Assembly (NCBI GenBank): GCA_943788405.1
Contig: CALSQD010000002.1
Span: forward strand, 794,850-858,849
Origin: an uncultured Flavobacteriales bacterium
Lineage (GTDB): Bacteria; Bacteroidota; Bacteroidia; Flavobacteriales; BACL11
DNA: 64,000 nt
Direction: 5' to 3'
In this document: positions 27,664-35,902 of the stretch, piece by piece
Numbering within the stretch: position 1 is the first letter of the stretch
Layout: every line of letters starts with the position of its first letter
Made by a program: the position numbers and the translations under genes
Notes under the pieces: generated by a model
The model's database searches: none
The model's input: only the letters and a program-made list of their open reading frames with translations
Told to the model about the DNA's origin: nothing

Positions 27664-27679
27664 CACACATTGGTTCAGC
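27646..27679 (-). pseudogene. Relic of a sucD 3' end
   Basis: 34 nt match 48802-48835 (the last codons of sucD and just beyond) at 31 positions. On the minus strand it reads AEPMCATA-stop, against AELMGVTA-stop in sucD. It lies 635 bp downstream of sucC in the orientation expected for an ancestral sucC-sucD order. The lgt stop codon is inside it. Confidence 0.65.
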
Positions 27680-27711
27680 TTTTCTTTCTATTTTCTATAA
27701 CCACTCCCCTG

Positions 27712-27744
27712 TTTTAGGAGAGCTGTCATTTTATAACTGAGGGA
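27712..27744 (+). repeat. REP-like dispersed repeat, copy 1
   Basis: TTTTAGGAGAGCTGTCATTT then TATAACTGAGGGATAT; the second copy is at 60002-60035 with two substitutions in the first 29 bases. Both are preceded by a CTCnCCT that pairs with AGGnGAG, giving a small hairpin, and the 60-kb copy also has GTCATTTTATGAC, a second palindrome. The stretch 27745-27904 between this and the array shows nothing that I recognise. Confidence 0.7.
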
Positions 27745-27904
27745 TATAAACAATTATTATCCTGAAGATTTGAAGCATCTACATTCCCAATTCTAAGTTC
27801 TTGTATAATTATTTACAAATGCAGTCTTGAATTTTTATTGCAAGTTAAACTAGCAAAGCGAAAATCACTTCAAAACATTATTTACTAGATACAAGCAAAC
27901 ACTA

Positions 27905-28258
27905 ATCTATGTTCAGAAAATAATCCTGCAATCCTCAGAACATTTTCCTGCAATGTTAGGAAAGCCCATTGCAGTGTTCAGAAAGCATATTGCGGTAGTA
28001 TTTAGGCCCTTTGCAGTGTTATTTACGCCCAATGGGGTGCTATTTACACTGCCAAACATGCTATTTAAGGCCATAAATGGCTCAGAATATAAATCTGCAA
28101 TGTTAATAAGGGTGCCTGCATTGTTCAGATAGCTCATTGCAATGCTAATAAAGCAAGCTAGCACTTCAATAAAGGCGCTCGCAATACTAATATAGGTGGC
28201 TGCAATGTTCAAATAGCTGCTTGCAATAGTCAAATAGCTGTTTGTAATATTAATTTAA
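27905..28258. repeat. Divergent 21-bp-periodic tandem array (about 17 units)
   Basis: Units are keyed on a TGCAATGTTCAG-like core at 27927, 27949, 27970, 27991, 28012, 28033, 28054, about 28075, 28096, 28117, 28138, 28159, 28180, 28201, 28222 and 28243. From 27949 to 28243 the spacing totals exactly 14 x 21 bp. Neighbouring units differ at many positions (for example TGCAATGTTAGGAAAGCCCA, TGCGGTAGTATTTAGGCCCT). The minus strand stays open for over 100 codons as a heptad repeat (SYLNIAA, TYISIAS, CFISIAM) but lacks an ATG. It fills most of the 650-bp gap between lgt and sucC. Confidence 0.85.
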
Positions 28259-28261
28259 AAT

Positions 28262-28288
28262 AAAAAAAGCCGAGCAAATACTCGGCTT
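28262..28288 (-). terminator. sucC terminator (stereotyped GCCGAG/CTCGGC stem)
   Basis: GCCGAG (28269-28274), loop CAAATA, CTCGGC (28281-28286), with an A-tract at 28262-28268 that is a T-tract for the minus strand. Nearly the same element follows sucD (48759-48789) and psd (59961-59988). Confidence 0.85.
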
Positions 28289-28313
28289 CTATCTAATATC
28301 TTAATACTTTTAT

Positions 28314-29504
28314 TTAAGCAAGTACTTCAGCAACCTTATCAGCAGCTTCTTGTAATAATATTACTGATTCTACTTTTAATCCACTTTCATCAATTAACTT
28401 TTTAGCTTCAGCAGCATTTGTTCCTTCTAACCTTACAATTAAAGGAATATTAATGTCTCCTATATTTTTATAAGCATCAACAATACCTTGTGCAACTCTA
28501 TCACATCTTACAATCCCACCAAAAATATTTACTAATAATGCTTTTACATTCTCATCTTTTAAAATGATTCTAAATGCTTGTTCAACTCTTTTTGCATCAG
28601 CCGTACCACCAACATCAAGGAAGTTAGCAGGATTACCACCAGCCATTTTAATAATATCCATTGTTGCCATAGCCAGCCCTGCACCATTTACCATACAACC
28701 AACATTACCGTCTAACTTTACAAAGTTAAGTCCAAACTCTCCAGCTTCTACTTCTGTAGCATCTTCTTCTCTTGTATCTCTTAATGCTAAGAAATCCTTA
28801 TGACGGAAAAGTGCATTAGCATCTAAACTTACTTTTGCATCAACTGCCATTATTTTATCATCAGAAGTTTTAAGTACAGGATTAATCTCAAAAAGAGAAG
28901 AATCTGTTTTATCGTAAGCAGTATACAATGCATGAACAAACTTAGTCATGTCCTTGAATGCAGCACCTGAAAGCCCTAAGTTAAAAGCAACCTTACGGCA
29001 TTGGAATGCTGTTAAACCTACCTTAGGATCAATCTCCTGATGAAAGATTAAATGTGGAGTCTCTTCAGCAACTGTTTCAATATCCATTCCTCCTTCAGTA
29101 GAGTACATAATCATATTTCTTCCAGTAGCTCTGTTTAATAAAACTGACATATAAAACTCTGAAGTTTCGCTTTCTCCTGGATAATAAACATCCTCACAGA
29201 TAAGTACTTGGTGCACCAATTTTCCTTCAGCTGAAGTTTGTGGTGTTACCAAATGCATTCCAAGAATATCATTTGCAATTGACTTTACTTCCTCTAATGA
29301 TTTAGCCAATTTTACACCACCACCTTTTCCTCTCCCTCCTGCATGAACTTGTGCTTTTACTACATACCAACTAGTACCAGTATCAGCAGTTAACTTTTCA
29401 GCAGCAGCTACAGCTTCTTCTGGTGTAGTAGCAACAATTCCTCTTTGGATTCTTACGCCAAAGCTATTTAATAATTCCTTACCTTGATATTCGTGTAAAT
29501 TCAT
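28314..29504 (-). CDS. sucC: Succinate--CoA ligase (ADP-forming) beta subunit
   Basis: 396 residues, standard length. It forms succinyl-CoA ligase of the TCA cycle with SucD (48809-49687 here, same strand, 19 kb away). The ATP-grasp domain begins MNLHEYQGKELL and carries VKAQVHAGGRGKGGGVKLA (phosphate-binding loop) and EINPVL; the CoA-ligase domain has GNVGCMVNGAGLAMATMD and DVGG, and LVNIFGGIVRCD. A TAnnTTTG box (29524-29531) stands upstream and a terminator follows 25 nt after the stop, so sucC appears to be transcribed alone. Confidence 0.96.
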   Translation of the reverse strand: MNLHEYQGKELLNSFGVRIQRGIVATTPEEAVAAAEKLTADTGTSWYVVKAQVHAGGRGKGGGVKLAKSLEEVKSIANDILGMHLVTPQTSAEGKLVHQVLICEDVYYPGESETSEFYMSVLLNRATGRNMIMYSTEGGMDIETVAEETPHLIFHQEIDPKVGLTAFQCRKVAFNLGLSGAAFKDMTKFVHALYTAYDKTDSSLFEINPVLKTSDDKIMAVDAKVSLDANALFRHKDFLALRDTREEDATEVEAGEFGLNFVKLDGNVGCMVNGAGLAMATMDIIKMAGGNPANFLDVGGTADAKRVEQAFRIILKDENVKALLVNIFGGIVRCDRVAQGIVDAYKNIGDINIPLIVRLEGTNAAEAKKLIDESGLKVESVILLQEAADKVAEVLA

Positions 29505-29523
29505 TTCATTTTTTTTAGTGCCG

Positions 29524-29531
29524 CAAAAATA
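29524..29531 (-). promoter_or_regulatory. -7 box TATTTTTG for sucC
   Basis: TATTTTTG on the minus strand, 19 nt before the sucC ATG (29504); consensus TAnnTTTG. Confidence 0.65.
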
Positions 29532-29573
29532 TAGGATTGATTTGAATTACAAACTTCTATTGACATTAAATTA

Positions 29574-29581
29574 TATATTTG
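29574..29581 (+). promoter_or_regulatory. -7 box TATATTTG for the DUF5916 gene
   Basis: Consensus TAnnTTTG, 20 nt before the ATG at 29602. It sets the start at 29602, not at the upstream in-frame GTG near 29518. Confidence 0.65.
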
Positions 29582-29601
29582 TGCTCCAAATTTTACCCTT
29601 A

Positions 29602-31899
29602 ATGAAAATCAAACATTTTTTTTGCTTACTCACCCTCTTACCTTTACTTACTTTTGGGCAGTTTGAAAATAAAAAAACTTATACAATTAGCGGGTGCAGA
29701 ATTCCTCCAAAAATTGATGGAGTATTAGATGATATACATTGGTCAGAACTAGCTAAGGCTGATAATTTTAAGCAAATGAATCCCAATAATGGAGCTAATG
29801 AAAGAATAGGGCAAAAAACAGAAGTACAGATTTGTTATGATAATAATGCTATTTATTTTGGCATAATGATGTATGATAATGCTCCTGATAGTATTTTAAA
29901 GGAACTTAGCAAGCGAGATCAAGAAGGAAAAAATTTTGATTCATTTGGTATCTGGATTGATCCTTATAATAATGGACAATTAAGGTATAACTTTTTAGTA
30001 AGTGCAGCTGGAGTTCAAGCAGATGCAAAATACACCAATACCTCTATTGATTATGATTGGGATGCTGTTTGGAAATCAGCTGTAAAGATAACAGATAAAG
30101 GTTGGATAGCAGAATTTGCCATACCGTTCTCTGCCATTAGATTTCCTTCTGAAAAAGAAGAAGTGCACAATATAAATTGGAGTCTTAACATGTCAAGAGG
30201 AATTAGAAGGTATCGAGAAAATTACACATGGAACTTTATTGATGTAAGTTATGATAATTACGCTATGCAAAATGGTTTACTAGAGTTTTTATCCTTCAAT
30301 GTCAAATCACCAGTTAGACTATCAGTAATGCCTTATATTACTAGTTATTACAATAATTATGATGGTGAAAACACCTACCCTTATAACATGGGTATGGATT
30401 TAAAATACGGAATAAATGAGAGCTTTACTTTAGATATGACTTTAGTACCTGATTTTGGGCAAGTTGCCCCTGATGACAAAGTACTCAGCCTCTCTCCTTT
30501 TGAAGTTTATTACACTGAAAAAAGACAGTTTTTTACTGAAGGAACTGAACTATTTGGCAAAGCAGAAAATATGTTTTATACTAGAAGAGTAAGTGATGAT
30601 TTACTCAATGCCTCAAAGATTTCAGGAAGAACAAAAAAAGGATTAGGAATTGGAGCTTTAAATGCTATTACTAAGGATTATACTAACTATAATATTTTGG
30701 TGTTTGATCAATCCTTAAAGAATAATTCATCCCTTAGTTTTATCAATACAAACAAATACAAAAAAGGTAGCGGAATTAGCTCTAATGTAAGCGGAATAAC
30801 AACTAGTATAAACAGTAAAGATAATTCACATAGATATGATATTTATTTAAACAATAGCAATGTTTTTACGGATAATGAATTAACCCAAGGTTACTCTGGT
30901 AGATTTGGAATTTCAAAAACAAAAGGAGAATATAAGTACAATATGTCATCTGAAATAATTGATGATAAATACAATGTAAATGATTTAGGTTTTTTGATGC
31001 AAAACAACTTTATTAACCATGAATTAAACTTAAGCTATAATCAATTAACACCTACTAAAACCCTTGTAAATTCTAGTACATCCTTAACGGCTGATTATAA
31101 AACCTTATTTACAGAACAAGAATTTGTAGCACTTAACTATAGTTTACGTAGCGTTATTACCCTAAAAAACTACTTAACGATTGGGGTTTTTGGGACTGCT
31201 AATCCTTACGAAAGTGTTGACTTCTATGAAGCTAGAACAGGTGATTTAGAGAATCCTTTCAATATATCAAGTGGAATAAGAGGGAGAATGTTCTTTTCGT
31301 CAGATTATCGCAAGAAATTTGCACTTGACATTAGCTTTGGAGGACACTTAAAATCCTTTTATAATTCCAAAAAATTTGGATGGAGAATTCAACCAATGTT
31401 TAGGGCAAATGACAAGCTATCCTTTCGCTATGTGCTTTCAGTAAATCATGTAAAAAATGATGCTGGATTTACTACCAGAAATGAAAATAATATATCAATT
31501 TTTGCATTAAGAAATACAAATATGATAACCAATGTATTGAGTGGTAGTTTTGTGCTAAATAATAAAATGGATTTAGCCTTCAAATTTCGTTATCATTTTG
31601 ACCAAGTAGAGAATACTGAATTTAAAAGCTTAGGAAATGATGGCTACTTATATACTAGTGATTATGAAGGGGAACACAATATAAATTACACAACTTGGAC
31701 AGGAAACCTTAACTTTACTTGGTTGTTTGCTCCTGGCAGTAAAATGAGCTTAGTTTGGAATCAAGCGATTACAAATGATGACAGTATAATCAGAAATCAT
31801 TGGATGGACAATGTAGAACAATCCTTAACCCTTCCACAAGAAAATAGCCTATCCTTAAAAATAATTTATTATTTAGATTATCTTTACCTCAGAAAATGA
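29602..31899 (+). CDS. DUF5916 outer-membrane protein with CBM9-like N-terminal domain
   Basis: 765 residues. A signal peptide ([14 protein letters not shown]) is followed by a family 9 carbohydrate-binding-like domain ([19 protein letters not shown] ... [14 protein letters not shown], about 30-235) and a long beta-barrel-like C-terminal part with alternating strands, matching DUF5916 as I know it ([30 protein letters not shown] is characteristic). Ligand unknown. It overlaps the ABC ATPase gene by 4 nt (ATGA), which suggests co-expression with a lipoprotein- or membrane-associated transporter. Confidence 0.85.
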   Translation: MKIKHFFCLLTLLPLLTFGQFENKKTYTISGCRIPPKIDGVLDDIHWSELAKADNFKQMNPNNGANERIGQKTEVQICYDNNAIYFGIMMYDNAPDSILKELSKRDQEGKNFDSFGIWIDPYNNGQLRYNFLVSAAGVQADAKYTNTSIDYDWDAVWKSAVKITDKGWIAEFAIPFSAIRFPSEKEEVHNINWSLNMSRGIRRYRENYTWNFIDVSYDNYAMQNGLLEFLSFNVKSPVRLSVMPYITSYYNNYDGENTYPYNMGMDLKYGINESFTLDMTLVPDFGQVAPDDKVLSLSPFEVYYTEKRQFFTEGTELFGKAENMFYTRRVSDDLLNASKISGRTKKGLGIGALNAITKDYTNYNILVFDQSLKNNSSLSFINTNKYKKGSGISSNVSGITTSINSKDNSHRYDIYLNNSNVFTDNELTQGYSGRFGISKTKGEYKYNMSSEIIDDKYNVNDLGFLMQNNFINHELNLSYNQLTPTKTLVNSSTSLTADYKTLFTEQEFVALNYSLRSVITLKNYLTIGVFGTANPYESVDFYEARTGDLENPFNISSGIRGRMFFSSDYRKKFALDISFGGHLKSFYNSKKFGWRIQPMFRANDKLSFRYVLSVNHVKNDAGFTTRNENNISIFALRNTNMITNVLSGSFVLNNKMDLAFKFRYHFDQVENTEFKSLGNDGYLYTSDYEGEHNINYTTWTGNLNFTWLFAPGSKMSLVWNQAITNDDSIIRNHWMDNVEQSLTLPQENSLSLKIIYYLDYLYLRK

Positions 31900-32546
31900 T
31901 AAAAGCAAACAATATAAAACACGCATACGGTAACCTTGAGGTTTTAAAAGGTGTTGACTTAGAAATTGAAAAAGGAGAATTTGTAAGTATTATTGGTGCT
32001 TCTGGAGCGGGAAAAACTACCTTACTTCAATTGTTAGGTACACTTGATGATGTGCAAAGTGGAACTTTAACAATAAAAGGAAAAGTAGTAAACAATCTCA
32101 ATCAAAAAGAATTAGCTAGTTTTAGAAATAAAGAAATTGGTTTTGTATTTCAATTTCACAATTTACTAGTAGAGTTTACAGCCTTAGAAAACATATGCCT
32201 ACCTGCTTTTATTGCTGGAACAAGCAAAAAAGAAGCTGAGAAAAAAGGTTTGGAATTACTAACTTTACTTGGATTAAGCGATAGAGCTAATCATAAACCT
32301 GATGAACTTTCAGGTGGAGAGCAACAAAGAGTTGCTGTTGCAAGAGCATTAATAAACTCACCCTCTATCATATTAGCAGATGAACCTTCAGGAAATTTGG
32401 ATTCAAAAAATGCAGGAGAATTACATAACTTATTTTTGAAACTAAATAAAGAGTTAGGGCAAACCTTTGTTGTAATTACTCATAATGTAGCATTAGCAAA
32501 ATTAGGAAGCAGAACGCTAGAAATGAAAGACGGAAAAATAATTTAA
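31896..32546 (+). CDS. ABC transporter ATP-binding protein, LolD/MacB type
   Basis: 216 residues, the size of LolD. Walker [13 protein letters not shown] (about 34-45), Q-loop FVFQFHNLL, signature [15 protein letters not shown], Walker [13 protein letters not shown] and the H-loop VVITHN are all intact. This subfamily energises LolCE-type lipoprotein release or MacB-like pumps. No permease lies beside it, so its partner is encoded elsewhere and the symbol is left blank. It overlaps the DUF5916 gene by 4 nt. Confidence 0.88.
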   Translation: MIKANNIKHAYGNLEVLKGVDLEIEKGEFVSIIGASGAGKTTLLQLLGTLDDVQSGTLTIKGKVVNNLNQKELASFRNKEIGFVFQFHNLLVEFTALENICLPAFIAGTSKKEAEKKGLELLTLLGLSDRANHKPDELSGGEQQRVAVARALINSPSIILADEPSGNLDSKNAGELHNLFLKLNKELGQTFVVITHNVALAKLGSRTLEMKDGKII

Positions 32547-32578
32547 GTCAAAAAACATGCTATTTCTAGTAAATAGTT

Positions 32579-32586
32579 TAATTTTG
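32579..32586 (+). promoter_or_regulatory. -7 box TAATTTTG just upstream of the BatA-like gene
   Basis: Ends 4 nt before an in-frame TTG (32591) and 7 nt before the ATG (32594). Transcription should start at or beside the first codon. Confidence 0.6.
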
Positions 32587-32593
32587 CACTTTG

Positions 32594-34618
32594 ATGAGAT
32601 ATCAAAACCCCCAACTGCTTTACTTCCTATTTGCGATAGCAATTCCGATACTCATTCACCTTTTTAATTTTCGTAAACACAAAACTATCTACTTTAGTAG
32701 CATCCGCTTTTTAAAGGAAATAAAAGAAGATAAACGCAAACGATCCAACCTTAAAAATTTACTTATTCTACTTAGTAGAATACTAGCAATTAGCTTTTTA
32801 GTACTTGCATTTGCAAAGCCCTACATTCCTCTCAATAATGAAAATAAGATAACCAAAAATGTTTTCATCTATATAGATAACTCGTTTAGCATGGATGCTG
32901 AGAATGAAAAGGGAAGACTACTTTCTATATCTAAAGAAAAAGCAAGAAATATAAGTAAAGCCTACCCTGCTGAAAGTAATTTTTGGCTGATAAACAATGA
33001 GTTTTTAGCTCAACATAATCAAAGTGCTAATGCCAATGTTATTAGTAATTATATTGATGCCATTAAAACTTCAGCACATAGTAAAACTTTAAGTCAAATA
33101 ATAAATAAGCAAACTAGCCTAAGTACTGAAAATTGCCACTTGTATATAATATCTGATATGCAAAATAGCGGATTAGAAGTAGAAAGATTAAGTAAACTAG
33201 ATAGCAATACTAGTTTGTTTTTAGTCCCCCTTATTCCTAATTTAAATAATAACCTAAGCATTGATAGTTGCTGGATAAATAGCCCTATATTTAAGAATGA
33301 ACAAGCAACAACTATCTATACAACTATAACTAATCAATCAAACAAAATAGTAAAAGAACAAGCTGTATTTTTAGAGTTAAACGGGAAACAAAAATCACAA
33401 CAATACATCAATTTAAATGCAAAGGAAAGCAAAACAATTAGCTTTACTTTTATGGCTGATAAAACTACAATTAATAAGGGTGTAATAAAGATAAATGATC
33501 ACCCTATTACATTTGATAACAACTGTTATTTTACGCTAAAACACAGTAGAAAAGTAAATGTACTTTCCATTAATTTTGCTAACAGCAACACAGCAATCAC
33601 TACTTTATTTGGCAATGATACAGCTACTTTTAATTATAATAATAGTTCAGTAAATAATATAAATTATAATACCCTAAATCAACAAGATTTCATTTTTATT
33701 AATGAGATAGAACAATTCAGTTCAGGACTCATAAATACCCTAAACAAGTTTGTTGTTAATGGAGGAAGTATTGCAATTTTTCCTCCAAAAGATATTGATT
33801 TAACTTTATATAATAAATCACTACTACAACTAGTAACTTCAATTTTGTCAGCACTAAAAGTTAAGCACTCAACAATTGACAATATAAATAGGAATCACCC
33901 AATATATCAGCAAGTATTTGAAGGGAAAATAGATAAAATTAATTTTCCTGTAATACATGAATACTATCCAATTATCATTCCAAATAAAAGCAATAGTATT
34001 AGCATATTGAGCCAAGAAAATAAAGATATTTTCCTTGCATCATTCCCTAAAGAAAAAGGATTGATTTATCTATTCAATAGCCCACTAAACACTCAATACA
34101 ACAACTTTAGTAAGCATGCTCTTTTTGTACCAACTCTACTTAATATGGCAACTTCATCAGTAAGAATTTCAGCTATTTATAATAGCATACGCCCTGAGGA
34201 TTATTTTAGCAGTTCAGCAATACAAAATAAGGATGAACTTGTGCACCTTAAAAACAATACAATTGATATTGTTCCTACTCAAAAAACACATTTAGGAAAA
34301 CAGATATTCTACACTCATAATCAAATTAGTGAAAATGGATTCTACTCAATTGAAGTAGAAAACAAAATAGTAGATGCAATTGCTTATAACTACTCAACAA
34401 ACGAGAGTAAAAGCAACTGCCTAAGCATTAAAGAATTGCAAGAGTGGATAAATAGTATTGGCTTAGAAAATATCCAAATACTCAATAGTGATTCTTCTGA
34501 ACTAATAGCTACAATAACTGAAACTCAAAAAGGAAAAGAATTCTGGAAAATAGCGCTAATTTTGTCATTGCTATTTTTTGCAACTGAAATACTACTTATT
34601 AAACTGATAAAATCATGA
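32594..34618 (+). CDS. BatA N-terminal-domain membrane protein with VWA-like region
   Basis: 674 residues from ATG. It starts with the BatA-type two-helix module (LLYFLFAIAIPILIHLFNFRK at about 7-27, then ILLSRILAISFLVLAFAKPYI), followed by a VWA-like fold (NVFIYIDNSFSMDAENEKG, a DxSxS-like site), long beta segments and a final membrane helix (IALILSLLFFATEILLIKLIK). Such proteins occur in Bacteroidota beside or apart from MoxR/Bat operons; the role is unknown. Start ATG is chosen over TTG 3 nt upstream, which is equally compatible with the promoter. It overlaps the next gene by 4 nt. Confidence 0.85.
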   Translation: MRYQNPQLLYFLFAIAIPILIHLFNFRKHKTIYFSSIRFLKEIKEDKRKRSNLKNLLILLSRILAISFLVLAFAKPYIPLNNENKITKNVFIYIDNSFSMDAENEKGRLLSISKEKARNISKAYPAESNFWLINNEFLAQHNQSANANVISNYIDAIKTSAHSKTLSQIINKQTSLSTENCHLYIISDMQNSGLEVERLSKLDSNTSLFLVPLIPNLNNNLSIDSCWINSPIFKNEQATTIYTTITNQSNKIVKEQAVFLELNGKQKSQQYINLNAKESKTISFTFMADKTTINKGVIKINDHPITFDNNCYFTLKHSRKVNVLSINFANSNTAITTLFGNDTATFNYNNSSVNNINYNTLNQQDFIFINEIEQFSSGLINTLNKFVVNGGSIAIFPPKDIDLTLYNKSLLQLVTSILSALKVKHSTIDNINRNHPIYQQVFEGKIDKINFPVIHEYYPIIIPNKSNSISILSQENKDIFLASFPKEKGLIYLFNSPLNTQYNNFSKHALFVPTLLNMATSSVRISAIYNSIRPEDYFSSSAIQNKDELVHLKNNTIDIVPTQKTHLGKQIFYTHNQISENGFYSIEVENKIVDAIAYNYSTNESKSNCLSIKELQEWINSIGLENIQILNSDSSELIATITETQKGKEFWKIALILSLLFFATEILLIKLIKS

Positions 34619-35901
34619 ACCTACTCATCAAATCAGCAAAAATAATTGACAGCAACTCAAAGTATCATAATAAGATAATGGATGTATTTATCAAAAATGG
34701 TAAGATTGAGAAAATTAAAAAATCAATTAAATCTTGTAAAGAATCTTTGGCAGCAGGAAAAGAAATAGAATTCAGTGCCAATAATTTACACCTATCCCCA
34801 GGTTGGTTCGATTTACATGTTAACTTTTCAGAACCAGGAGATGAGCAGAAAGAAACCTTAGAAAGTGGTAGTAATGCTGCAAAAAAAGGAGGATTTACAG
34901 GAGTAATGATAATGCCAAACACCACTCCTAGCCTTGATAACAAAGGGATGATACAATTCATCATGAATACAAGTAAAGGAAATATTGTCGACCTACTTCC
35001 TGCAGGAAATTTGACAAAAAATCAGAAAGGAAATGATATAGTAGAAATGCATGACATGAACAAAGCAGGATGTCTTGCTTTTACAGATGACAAGCACTCT
35101 ATCAAAAGAAATGAAGTGTTAAAAATTGCAATGCTTTATTCGAAAGATTGTAATTCCTTAATAATGAATTATCCAAATGAAAATAGCATAGCCAATGACG
35201 GCTATATGCATGAAGGGAATACAAGTACAAAACTAGGATTAAAAGGAATTCCTGCTCTAGCAGAAGAAATGATGGTAGATAGAGATATAAGCATTTGCGA
35301 ATACACAAATAGCCGCTTTCATTTAAGTTACCTAAGCACAAAGAACAGTGCTGAAAAAGTAAAAAAAGCAAAAGCAAAAGGCTTAAACATCACTGCTGAT
35401 GTTGCGCTTCATAACCTTTTTTTAACAGATGAAGCTGTCAACAATTTTGATACTCGATACAAAGTAATGCCTCCACTAAGGACAGCTAAGGACAACAAGG
35501 CTTTAATAAAAGCATTAAAAGATGGAACTATTGACATCATTACAACTGACCATAGCCCACAGGATGAAGAACATAAAAAAATAGAATTTGATAATGCTGC
35601 AGATGGAATAATAGGATTAGAATCTGCATTTGGACTTTTAGGAAGATACCTACTTCCTCATCTTGAACTAAGTCAGTTAATTGAAAAAATAGCAATTAAC
35701 CCAAGAAAAGTACTAGGGATAAATCAAGCATCACTTATTGAAGGAAATACAGCAAATATCACTTTATTTAATCCTGACTTAGAATGGGAATTTACAAAAG
35801 GAGATATAAAATCAAAATCGAACAATACCCCATTTGTAGGAGAAAAACTAAAAGGAAAAGCCCTAGCTATTTTTAATAATGGAAAGTTTGAGGAGTGTTA
35901 A
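34615..35901 (+). CDS. Dihydroorotase homologue (PyrC-like, probably lacking a normal metal site)
   Basis: 428 residues of the class I dihydroorotase family in the amidohydrolase superfamily: GWFDLHVNFSEPGDEQKETL, FTGVMIMPNTTPSLDN, TADVALHNLFLTDE, RYKVMPPLRT and TTDHSPQDEEHK, then VEFA-like GLESAFGLLGRYL. Against active enzymes (HxH; MDHCED; QHVST; TDHAPH) the second metal histidine is asparagine (HVN), the histidine of MDHCED is tyrosine (MNYPNE) and that of QHVST is tyrosine (SYLST). The two aspartates (TDD, TDH) remain. It may be a non-catalytic PyrC' partner. It overlaps the BatA-like gene by 4 nt. Confidence 0.82.
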   Translation: MNLLIKSAKIIDSNSKYHNKIMDVFIKNGKIEKIKKSIKSCKESLAAGKEIEFSANNLHLSPGWFDLHVNFSEPGDEQKETLESGSNAAKKGGFTGVMIMPNTTPSLDNKGMIQFIMNTSKGNIVDLLPAGNLTKNQKGNDIVEMHDMNKAGCLAFTDDKHSIKRNEVLKIAMLYSKDCNSLIMNYPNENSIANDGYMHEGNTSTKLGLKGIPALAEEMMVDRDISICEYTNSRFHLSYLSTKNSAEKVKKAKAKGLNITADVALHNLFLTDEAVNNFDTRYKVMPPLRTAKDNKALIKALKDGTIDIITTDHSPQDEEHKKIEFDNAADGIIGLESAFGLLGRYLLPHLELSQLIEKIAINPRKVLGINQASLIEGNTANITLFNPDLEWEFTKGDIKSKSNNTPFVGEKLKGKALAIFNNGKFEEC

Positions 35902-35902
35902 G

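Noticed and set aside
27913-28233. Open frame of 107 codons on the minus strand across the 21-bp array
   Set aside because: Starts only at TTG, no promoter box or signal, and its openness follows from a 21-bp (7-codon) repeat whose units lack stops in that frame. Kept as a repeat, not a gene.
27905-28258. CRISPR array
   Set aside because: Units are contiguous 21-bp elements without constant repeats alternating with unique spacers, and no cas gene is near.
32591-32593. TTG start for the BatA-like gene
   Set aside because: It would give exactly the 4-nt spacing of the leaderless group, but ATG follows directly; leaderless initiation normally prefers AUG, so ATG was chosen. Not excluded.
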